Assembly (NCBI GenBank): GCA_937957805.1
Contig: CALFXW010000123.1
Location: forward strand, 1-8,949
Reading direction: 5' to 3'
Source: an uncultured Sphingopyxis sp.
GTDB lineage: Bacteria; Pseudomonadota; Alphaproteobacteria; Sphingomonadales; Sphingomonadaceae
Length of the DNA stretch: 8,949 nt
Part shown: positions 1 through 6,980 of the stretch, one piece after another
How positions within the stretch are numbered: position 1 is the first letter of the stretch
Layout: each line of letters begins with the position of its first letter
Translations under genes and position numbers: made by a program
Notes under the pieces: generated by a model
What the model was told of the DNA's origin: nothing
Database searches by the model: none
The model's input: only the letters and a program-made list of their open reading frames with translations

Positions 1-50
1 GATCTACACAGGCGAAGACACTCTTTCCCTACACGACGCTCTTCCGATCT
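1..50 (+). other. Illumina i5-side sequencing adapter (artefact, not genomic)
   Basis: The first 50 bases match the TruSeq-type universal adapter from memory. They hold the end of the P5 segment (GATCTACAC, 1-9), an 8-base index AGGCGAAG (10-17, which I recall as i5 index D505), and the read-1 primer site (18-50) ending in CTCTTCCGATCT. Genomic sequence starts at 51. The adapter supplies an artificial in-frame end to gyrA: read on the minus strand it encodes the residues DRKSVV and then a TAG at 29-31. This is untrimmed library sequence built into an assembly end. Confidence 0.98.
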
Positions 51-2734
51 GCCTCCTCATCCCCATCATCACCATTGTCCCCGCTATCGCTGATCCGCGC
101 AGCGCTCACCACATGTTCCGCATCCGCTACATCGAACAGGCGGACGCCCGCGCTGCCGCGGCCGATAACGCGCAGACTGTCGAGCCCAATGCGGATCAGC
201 TTCGCCTGGTCGGTTACCAGCATCAATTGGTGCGATTGTTCGGCGGGGAAGCTCGCGACAACCGGGCCGTTACGCGCAATATTATCGATATTGGTGATGC
301 CCTGGCCGCCGCGCCCGGTGCGGCGATATTCATAGGCGCTCGACAATTTGCCATAACCATTGGCGCATATTGTAAGGATGAATTGTTCCTTTGCCTGCAA
401 CTCGGCATAGCGTTCGGCGGTCATCTGCGGTTCGCTGTCGCGTTCGCCCTTCCACGGGGCGTGGCGCAGATAATCCTCCCGCTCCTCCTGATCGCGCACC
501 CCGACGCGGTGGAGGATGGAAAGCGAAATCACCTCATCCCCGTCGCGCAATGTCATGCCGCGCACGCCGGTTGAGGTGCGGCTCTGAAATTCGCGCACAT
601 CATCACCGGCAAAGCGTATCGCCTTGCCATATCGGGTGGCGAGCAGCACATCATCATCCGGGTTGAGCAAGGCAACGCCGATCAACCGGTCGTCACTATC
701 TTCCTCAAAGCGCATGGCAAACTTACCATTCGATGGAATATTTGTGAAACTATCCATTGAATTACGACGGATATTTCCCTTTGCCGTCGCAAAAACGACA
801 CTCAATTCGCCCCATAGATTTTCATCTTCGGGCAGCGGCAGGACGGTCGAAATATTCTCCCCCTCCGCCAGCGGCAGCAAATTGACCATCGGCCGCCCGC
901 GCGTTGCCGGGCCGCCTTCGGGCAAGCGCCAGACTTTTTTGCGATATACTTTGCCGTGGGTGGAGAAAAACAGCACCGGCGTGTGGGTGGAGGTGACGAA
1001 GATTTCGGTGACGACATCCTCATCCTTGGTGGCCATCCCCGCGCGCCCCTTGCCGCCGCGCCGTTGCTGACGAAATGCGTCGAGGTTGGTGCGTTTGATA
1101 TAACCGTCCATGGTGACAGTCACCACCATCTCCTCCCGCTCGATGAGGTCTTCATCCTCTATCCCGTCGGCAGCGGCGGTAATTTCGGTGCGGCGCGGGG
1201 TCGCAAAAGCATCACGCACCGCGATTAATTCTTCGCGCATCACCGCATAAAGCTTTGCACGGTCGCCCAAAATATCGAGCAATTCGGCAATTTTTACCGA
1301 CAGTAATTTGAGTTCATTGCCGATTTCATCACGCCCCAGCGCGGTCAAGCGGTGGAGCCGCAGTTCGAGGATGGCGCGCACCTGTGTATCGGAAAGGCGA
1401 TAGGTTGCACCCTCCGCCTCCGCATCCAGTGCTTCGACCAGCCGGATATAGGGCGCGATATCGCCCATCGGCCATTCGCGGGCCAACAGCGCGGCGCGCG
1501 CCTCCGCCGCGTTGGCGCTGGAACGGATGATGCGCACGACATCGTCCAAATTGGTGACTGCCACGACAAGGCCGAGCAAAATATGCGCCCGGTCGCGGGC
1601 CTTGTTCAGTTCAAATTTGCAGCGCCGGGTGATAACCTGTTCACGAAAGGCGATGAAGCTGGTGAGTATATCCTTCAGCCCCAATATCTCCGGCCGCCCG
1701 CCTCGAATGGCGAGCATATTGGCCGGAAAACTGGCTTGCGCCGGGGTGTGGCGCCACAATTGGTTGAGCACGACGTCGGGGGTGGCATCGCGCTTCAGGT
1801 CGATGACGATGCGCACGCCGGCGCGCGAACTTTCGTCGCGGATATCGCTGATCCCCTCAATCCGCTTTTCCTTGGCGGCTTCGGCGATCTTTTCGACCAG
1901 CCCGGATTTGCCGACTTGATAGGGAATGGCGGTCAGCACGATGGAACGGCGGTCGCCGCGCCCTTCCTCCACCACATGGCGGCTGCGCATCATGATCGAA
2001 CCGCGCCCGGTGTGATAGGCATTGCGTGCGCCACCCTGTCCCAAAATCAGCGCGCCGGTCGGAAAATCGGGTGCGGGGACGATGCGCATCAGATCATCGG
2101 TCGAAATCGCTGGATCATCGATGGTGGCGAGGCAGGCGTCGATAACTTCGCCCAAATTATGCGGCGGAATGTTGGTTGCCATCCCCACCGCAATGCCGCC
2201 CGCCCCATTGACCAGCAAATTGGGGAAGCGCGCGGGCAAAACCGTCGGTTCTTCGCGGCTGGCGTCATAATTGGGCTGAAAATCGACCGTATCCTTGTCG
2301 AGATCGTCGAGCATGGTCATGGCAACGCGCATCAACCGCGCCTCTGTATAACGCATGGAGGCGGGCGGGTCGGGATCCATCGAACCGAAATTGCCCTGAC
2401 CATCGATCAACGGCACGCGCATCGCCCAATCCTGCGTCATCCGGGCGAGGGCGTCATAAATGGCGCTGTCGCCGTGCGGGTGGTAATTACCCATGACGTC
2501 GCCGACGATCTTGGCCGATTTTTTATAGGGCCGGCCCGGAATAAAGCCGCCTTCCTGCGCCGCGAACAGGATGCGGCGGTGCACCGGTTTCAGCCCGTCG
2601 CGCACATCGGGCAACGCGCGGGAGACGATGACCGACATCGCATAGTCGAGATAGCTCGAACGCATTTCATCGACGATGTTAACCGGTTGCACGTCGCTGG
2701 GCTGCGCAGGCAAAATGTCGCTATTATCGGTCAA
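51..2734 (-). CDS. gyrA: DNA gyrase subunit A (3' end cut by adapter junction)
   Basis: GyrA is the DNA-cleaving and rejoining subunit of the A2B2 gyrase, which introduces negative supercoils using ATP hydrolysed by GyrB. The cleavage domain begins with the family-typical DEMRSSYLDYAMSVIVSRAL (residues 22-41). The quinolone-resistance region HPHGDSAIYD carries Ser90 and Asp94, equivalent to E. coli Ser83 and Asp87, so the known resistance positions are wild type. The catalytic tyrosine is Tyr129 in MRYTE (E. coli Tyr122). The GyrA box QRRGGKG at 557-563 marks gyrase rather than ParC. The C-terminal beta-pinwheel follows, with a charged insertion at about 746-784 before EQFILT. The visible protein is 894 complete residues, ends in an acidic tail (DSGDNGDDGDEE), and probably lacks only a few residues. 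I chose TTG at 2734 because MTDNSDILPAQ fits the usual short alphaproteobacterial N-terminus. The ribosome site there is weak, and upstream in-frame codons run into the divergent gene. Confidence 0.96.
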
Positions 2735-2916
2735 TTTTCGGCCTTTTCGGGGAAGGAAATATAATTGCGCCACCCTAACGCCATGCGGCGCAATTGGCCA
2801 GCAAAAGCCCGCATCGATGCGCATTTTTTTGGGGCATTTTTGAGCCGCTGATCCGGCATGCTTGGCGGGCATAGTCGCTATCGCCTTTTGCCCGATTTGC
2901 CGATAGGAAGCGACGC
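2735..2916. promoter_or_regulatory. Divergent intergenic region between gyrA and the 409-aa gene
   Basis: This 182-bp region separates two divergently transcribed genes and should hold both promoters. Near gyrA there is an AT-rich patch. Read on the minus strand it gives TATATT (2763-2758), a good -10 candidate about 24 bases before the TTG start. Read on the plus strand the same patch gives TATAAT (2760-2765). No convincing -35 box lies at the right distance for either, so these are only candidates. The centre holds short dyads (entered separately) and two direct copies of GCATTTTT (2821-2828 and 2834-2841, start points 13 bases apart). The plus-strand gene has a clear ribosome site, AGGAAG at 2905-2910, six bases before its ATG. 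Confidence 0.4.
2783..2821. repeat. Nested short dyads upstream of gyrA
   Basis: CGCATCGATGCG at 2810-2821 is a perfect 12-bp palindrome. The left arm also overlaps an inverted repeat of ATGCGG (2783-2788) with CCGCAT (2809-2814). The palindrome is followed by CATTTTTTT, so on the plus strand it resembles a short stem with a T-run. However, it lies upstream of both divergent genes, where a terminator would be unexpected. A protein-binding operator is possible. No known regulator's consensus is recognised. Confidence 0.35.
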
Positions 2917-4146
2917 ATGACACGCATCGCCCTTGCCGCCGCAGAGCAGCTTGCTGACGCGGTCGATGCATGGGGCATGCCGGGGTTGCGCGCGCTCTTG
3001 CCCGTAGCGGGGATGAGCGTTGTCGAACACCAAGCCGAACAGGCACGCGCCATTGGGTGCGATACCTTCCTTCTCCTCATCGATGCGCTGCCCGCCCCGC
3101 TGACCGAGGCGGTAGATCGCATCCGCGCACGCGGGTTGCCCGTGCAGTTGGTGCGCAATGCATCTGACGTCATGACAGCCTGTGCGGGGGCGAGCGAATT
3201 GTGGCTGATCGCTGATGGGCTGGTTGCAGCGCCAAGATTGTGGCGCGCGGCGGGGCTGGGCGAAGCACCGCTGTTGCTGACGGTCGAAGACGGGCCGGTA
3301 ACCGCGACGCTGGAACGCATCGACGCGCAAACGCGCTGGGCGGGATTGGCGCGGCTGACACCTGCGCAATGGGCGGATTTGGCCAACGCCCCGGCGGATT
3401 GGGATGCCCAGCTGTATCTGCTGCGCGGCGCGGTTCAGGCGGGTGTGGAGCAATATGCCTGCGAACCGGCGATGTTTGTCGGCGGTGATGCAACCTTGGC
3501 CGATTCGCTCGAAGATGCCGCCGATGCGCAGGAAAAATTGCTCACCACCTCCAGCCGCGTCGAAACCGGGCTGGTGGGCCGCTTTGTCCTTGCCCCCATG
3601 CTGGCGTTGGCGGCACCCGCGCTGCTGGCGCGCCAATCGAGCGGTAATATCGCGCGGCTGGTTAGTCATTTGGGCGCATTTGGTGCCATGGCGGGCGCGC
3701 TGACGGGACATATTGCCGTGGCGGCTGGTGCCGGATTGGCGGCGGCGATTGGCCATCAAGCCGCTGATTTCATCGGGCGGTTTCGTCCCGCGAGCGCAGT
3801 ACAACGCGCCTTTGGCTGGCTCGGCCTATTGCTCCAATTTCTGGCGCTTGGCATTGCGGAGCGCGGCATGATGGTCGCCGCAGGGCAGTGGCATTGGGGC
3901 AGTGGCAGTAACGCCATGAGCCTGTTTTTGGCGCTCACCCTCCTCCTCCAGCGCCGAATCACCCCGCGATTGGCGCAGTGGGGGCCAGATTTTGCGCTGG
4001 CATGGCTGGTATCAGCGTTTGCAGTGACAGCATTTGGTTGGCGCACTGGCTTTGATATGGCGGCGGCGTTGTTGGGTCTCCTCCTTCTCCTTCCCGTTGC
4101 ATGGAGCGCGTGGCGCGGCGATGGGTTGGCATCGCACGCGGTTTAG
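2917..4146 (+). CDS. Membrane protein with nucleotidyltransferase-like N-terminus, function unknown
   Basis: I do not recognise a named gene. The 409-residue product has two parts. Residues 1-185 are soluble and alternate beta and alpha elements in the manner of a sugar-phosphate nucleotidyltransferase: LLPVAGMSVVEHQAEQARAIG (27-47) resembles the LPVAGRPLLxxQ region, and LWLIADGLV (95-103) sits where the metal-binding strand would be. The glycine-rich GxGxR loop of active enzymes is absent. Residues 220-400 form about five or six hydrophobic helices (roughly 222-240, 250-280, 298-322, 333-346, 358-375, 379-398). The EKLLTTSSRVETGLVGRF stretch (206-223) and the following helices are reminiscent of CDP-alcohol phosphotransferases, but the catalytic DGxxARx8Gx3Dx3D motif is not present; the closest piece is ADFIGRF (283-289). 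A decayed fusion of the two enzyme types is therefore an inference. The start is well supported by AGGAAG six bases before the ATG. The histidine-kinase-like gene follows 81 bp downstream. Confidence 0.85.
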   Translation: MTRIALAAAEQLADAVDAWGMPGLRALLPVAGMSVVEHQAEQARAIGCDTFLLLIDALPAPLTEAVDRIRARGLPVQLVRNASDVMTACAGASELWLIADGLVAAPRLWRAAGLGEAPLLLTVEDGPVTATLERIDAQTRWAGLARLTPAQWADLANAPADWDAQLYLLRGAVQAGVEQYACEPAMFVGGDATLADSLEDAADAQEKLLTTSSRVETGLVGRFVLAPMLALAAPALLARQSSGNIARLVSHLGAFGAMAGALTGHIAVAAGAGLAAAIGHQAADFIGRFRPASAVQRAFGWLGLLLQFLALGIAERGMMVAAGQWHWGSGSNAMSLFLALTLLLQRRITPRLAQWGPDFALAWLVSAFAVTAFGWRTGFDMAAALLGLLLLLPVAWSAWRGDGLASHAV

Positions 4147-4171
4147 CTGGCATTAACCGCAATCAGCTAAA
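4142..4171. repeat. 8-bp inverted repeat over the stop codon of the 409-aa gene
   Basis: TTTAGCTG (4142-4149) and CAGCTAAA (4164-4171) are perfect inverted copies around a 14-base loop. The left arm contains the TAG stop (4144-4146). The RNA could fold into a weak hairpin, but the stem is AU-rich at its base and is not directly followed by a T-run; the nearest T-rich patch is AATTTTAT at 4187-4194. It may be a weak terminator or attenuator between the two plus-strand genes, or a protein-binding dyad. Confidence 0.35.
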
Positions 4172-4227
4172 GCCGCACTCGTGCACAATTTTATCGCATA
4201 TCAGCGGCATTTGTCGCGTTCGGCCAT

Positions 4228-5667
4228 ATGCCAGCCACAGGCGCCCACGCCGTGAGTCTGGTGGTGCGCGCCCGAACCAATTTGGCCGGTCGGCTGATTC
4301 AGGCCGATGAGGGGTTGTTGCGCCTGCAACAACAGGCAGGCGGGGATCTGGGCGATGCGCTGCTGCTGCCCGCGCTCGCGCGGCTCGCAACGCTGGCTAT
4401 GCGGCTCGAAACCCCGATTGAGCGGCCCGTTCTGCTTGCCGATGATGCGGCGGAAATTCGCGCCTTTGCGCGCATCCTTCCTGATGCAGAGGGTGCGCGC
4501 ATTGAATTGGTCGAATGGAGCGCGCAACCGCTGCCCGACATCAGTGCGGATCAGGCGTTGCCACCCGTCCCTACCCGACCGATCCCGCCGGGATTGGTAC
4601 GCTGGGCATGCGATGTGCGATTGCGGCTCATCCTCGTCGAAGCCGATGATGCGTGGGATTTGAGCGATACTAATTGGCTGGGGCGTCCCTTGTCCGAATT
4701 ATTCCACTTGGTCCCCGACCGCGATGGCAATTTTCAATTATTGGGCGCGCTGGCTGATCAGGCAGGCTTTGCCGGGCAACGCGCACGGTTGGCGTCCGGC
4801 AAGGCGGATGGCACCGTTCTTGCGCTCTCGGCGCATGCGATGACCGATGAGGAGGGCGGCTTTACCGGTTACTATGGCAGCGCCGAACCCATCGGCTTTG
4901 GCCAATTGCCGCCCGAACTTGCCGCCAAGCGCGACGCCGACCGGGGCGCAAGCCTGTTGGGGGAAATGGATACGCGCAATTTTGCGCTGCGTGTCGATGG
5001 GGCGCTGCGGCGGCCATTGGGGCGGATTATCGCCAATGCCGAAACCATCGCCGGGCAGATGCAGGGGCCGATCCGCGATGAATATGCGCGCTATGCCAGC
5101 GATATTGCGTTGGCCGGGCGGCATTTGCTCGACCTGGTGGATGACTTGGCCGATTTGCAGGCGGTCGAACGCGAAGATTTTTCGGTCGCCAGCGAAGCGG
5201 TTGACCTTGCCGATGTGGGCCGACGCGCGGCGGGCTTGCTGGCCATGAAGGCGCAAGAACGCGGCATCCGCATCGATGCGCCCGATTTTGACGAACGCGC
5301 CCTTGCCACCGGCGAATTTCGCCGCGCGCTGCAAATATTGCTCAACCTGATCGGCAATGCGGTGCGTTATAGCCCCGATGGGTCACAAATCTGGCTGCGC
5401 GTCGAGGAAGAGGCGCAATTCGCCACCATCACCGTCGCCGATCAGGGGCCGGGGATTTCGGCCACCGATCAGGCGCGGCTGTTCGAAAAATTCGAACGAC
5501 TGGGGCGCACCGATGGCGGCGGGGCAGGGCTAGGCCTCTATATTTCGCGGCGGTTGGCGCTGGCAATGGGCGGCGAAATCCGCATCGAAAGCGCACCGGG
5601 ACAGGGCGCGCGCTTTACGCTCGCGCTCCCCCGGCGCGTGACTGCAACCGATCCGACCAGTGTTTAA
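4228..5667 (+). CDS. Histidine-kinase-like protein lacking the phosphoacceptor histidine
   Basis: This is a 479-residue soluble protein with no signal peptide or membrane segment. Residues 1-115 are a helical region of unknown type, and 122-225 look like a degenerate PAS domain ending in the typical DEEGGFTGYYGSAEPI. A HisKA-like dimerisation helix pair occupies about 245-315. An HATPase_c domain follows with N-box LLNLIGNAVRYSP (371-383), G1 box DQGPGI (405-410), F-box LFEKFERL (418-425) and G2 box GGAGLGLYIS (431-440), all intact. In the H-box, where active kinases read SHELRTPL, this protein reads DGALRRPL (257-264): Gly258 (codon 4999-5001) replaces the histidine. It should therefore bind ATP but cannot autophosphorylate at the usual site, making it a probable pseudokinase or regulator. 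No response regulator is adjacent. The ATG at 4228 is the first possible start after an in-frame stop at 4168. It lacks a clear ribosome site, and GTG at 4252 is an alternative. The gene's TAA overlaps the convergent gltA stop. Confidence 0.9.
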   Translation: MPATGAHAVSLVVRARTNLAGRLIQADEGLLRLQQQAGGDLGDALLLPALARLATLAMRLETPIERPVLLADDAAEIRAFARILPDAEGARIELVEWSAQPLPDISADQALPPVPTRPIPPGLVRWACDVRLRLILVEADDAWDLSDTNWLGRPLSELFHLVPDRDGNFQLLGALADQAGFAGQRARLASGKADGTVLALSAHAMTDEEGGFTGYYGSAEPIGFGQLPPELAAKRDADRGASLLGEMDTRNFALRVDGALRRPLGRIIANAETIAGQMQGPIRDEYARYASDIALAGRHLLDLVDDLADLQAVEREDFSVASEAVDLADVGRRAAGLLAMKAQERGIRIDAPDFDERALATGEFRRALQILLNLIGNAVRYSPDGSQIWLRVEEEAQFATITVADQGPGISATDQARLFEKFERLGRTDGGGAGLGLYISRRLALAMGGEIRIESAPGQGARFTLALPRRVTATDPTSV

Positions 5668-6944
5668 CGTGCCGACAGCGGCACATAGTCGCGCTGAACC
5701 GGCCCGGTATAGAGCTGGCGCGGGCGACCAATTTTCTGATTGGGATCCGAAATCATCTCATTCCATTGCGCGACCCAGCCAACCGTGCGGGCGAGCGCAA
5801 AGAGCACGGTGAACATCGTCGTGGGAAAGCCAATCGCCGACAATATGATACCCGAATAGAAATCGACGTTCGGGAACAGCTTCTTTTCCGCGAAATAAGG
5901 GTCGGAAAGCGCAATTTCTTCAAGTTGTAGCGCGGTTTCAAACAGCGGGTCATTGACCTTGAGCGCGGCGAAAACTTCGCGCACCGTTTTTTGCATCACC
6001 GTCGCGCGCGGATCGTAATTTTTATACACGCGGTGGCCAAATCCCATCAGGCGGAAGGGATCATTCTTGTCCTTTGCCCGCGCGATATAGTGCGGAATCC
6101 GGTCCGGTGTGCCAATTTCGCGCAGCATGTTGAGCGCGGCTTCGTTGGCCCCGCCATGCGCCGGCCCCCACAGACAGGCAATCCCCGCCGCGATGCAGGC
6201 AAAGGGGTTAGCCCCCGACGAACCGGCGAGCCGCACGGTTGAGGTTGAGGCATTTTGCTCATGGTCGGCATGGAGGATGAAGATACGGTCGAGCGCGCGC
6301 TCCACCTCTGGCACCACAACATAGGGTTCGGCAGGCACGCCAAAGGTCATGCGCAGGAAATTGCCGGTATAGGACAGGCTGTTGTCGGGGTAGAGAAAGG
6401 GCTGCCCGACCGAATATTTATACGCCATTGCCGCAATCGTCGGCATTTTTGCGATCAGCCGGTGGCTGGCAATCTTGCGCTGCTGCGGATCATTTATGTC
6501 GGTCGAATCATGATAAAATGCCGAAAGTGCGCCAACTACGCCGCACATAATCGCCATCGGGTGCGCGTCGCGCCTAAAGCCGCGATAAAATGTCGCCAAT
6601 TGTTCGTGCAACATCGTGTGGCGCGAAATGATTCGCGAAAACTGGCCCAGTTCGCTCTGGCTCGGCAATTCGCCGTTGAGCAGCAGATAGCAAACTTCCA
6701 TGAAGCTGGAATGTTCGGCGAGTTGGCCGATGGGGTAGCCACGATGGAGCAAGACCCCCTCATCCCCGTCGATATAGGTCAGGCCCGACTCGCAGCTCGC
6801 CGTGCTGGTAAAGCCCGGATCATAGGTAAATTGCCCGGTTGCCGCATACATTTTGCGAATATCGAGCACCGACGGGCCGATGCTCCCTTCGAGCGTGGGC
6901 AGTTCCACCGCCTTTCCTGCGGTGTTGAGTATGGCGTTGGTCAT
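5664..6944 (-). CDS. gltA: Citrate synthase (type II)
   Basis: The enzyme condenses acetyl-CoA with oxaloacetate to citrate and CoA, the entry step of the TCA cycle in the cytoplasm. The 426-residue length is normal for the hexameric Gram-negative type II enzyme, in which E. coli-like forms are inhibited by NADH. The catalytic triad is in place: His263 in WGPAHGGANEA, His304 in GFGHRVYKNYDPRA and Asp361 in PNVDFYSG, each one position before the E. coli numbers. The conserved HADHEQNASTSTVR (225-238) and the C-terminal GRPRQLYTG are also present. The start is ATG at 6944, six bases after AGGGGA; a TTG at 6950 is in frame but abuts that ribosome site. The gene lies 36 bp downstream of gltX on the same strand and is probably co-transcribed with it. 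Its TAA shares the bases TTAA with the stop of the convergent kinase-like gene. Confidence 0.98.
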   Translation of the reverse strand: MTNAILNTAGKAVELPTLEGSIGPSVLDIRKMYAATGQFTYDPGFTSTASCESGLTYIDGDEGVLLHRGYPIGQLAEHSSFMEVCYLLLNGELPSQSELGQFSRIISRHTMLHEQLATFYRGFRRDAHPMAIMCGVVGALSAFYHDSTDINDPQQRKIASHRLIAKMPTIAAMAYKYSVGQPFLYPDNSLSYTGNFLRMTFGVPAEPYVVVPEVERALDRIFILHADHEQNASTSTVRLAGSSGANPFACIAAGIACLWGPAHGGANEAALNMLREIGTPDRIPHYIARAKDKNDPFRLMGFGHRVYKNYDPRATVMQKTVREVFAALKVNDPLFETALQLEEIALSDPYFAEKKLFPNVDFYSGIILSAIGFPTTMFTVLFALARTVGWVAQWNEMISDPNQKIGRPRQLYTGPVQRDYVPLSAR

Positions 6945-6950
6945 GGACAA

Positions 6951-6956
6951 TCCCCT
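6951..6956 (-). promoter_or_regulatory. Ribosome binding site of gltA
   Basis: AGGGGA read on the minus strand, with a six-base spacer to the ATG at 6944. It decides between this ATG and the in-frame TTG at 6950, which lies directly next to the site and is too close to be used. Confidence 0.75.
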
Positions 6957-6980
6957 GTATTTTGTTCTGCGCGCGGATGA

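Noticed and set aside
29..31. TAG as the true stop codon of gyrA
   Set aside because: It lies inside the adapter sequence; the real stop is beyond the contig.
1352..2764. Long plus-strand open frame of 470 codons antisense to gyrA
   Set aside because: It is the reverse-strand shadow of a strongly conserved gyrA. The product is rich in His, Gly and Arg, has no recognisable domain, and lacks a ribosome site. Such frames are usual opposite GC-rich genes.
2810..2841. Rho-independent terminator (palindrome followed by a T-run)
   Set aside because: It sits upstream of two divergent genes, so no transcript would need to end there. The stem is a continuous palindrome without a loop, and the T-run is broken by GGGG.
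2735..3046. In-frame extension of gyrA upstream of the TTG to an ATG at 3046
   Set aside because: The extra 104 residues are low in similarity to any GyrA N-terminus, are rich in Arg and Cys, and overlap the well-supported divergent gene that starts at 2917.
2878..3804. Minus-strand open frame of 308 codons opposite the 409-aa gene
   Set aside because: Composition is dominated by Arg, Gln and Cys with no domain. The opposite frame has a good ribosome site, a coherent soluble half and clear membrane helices.
4152..4170. CtrA-like site (TTAACC followed by CTAA)
   Set aside because: The spacing between half-sites does not fit the TTAA-N7-TTAA consensus, and single TTAACC motifs occur by chance.
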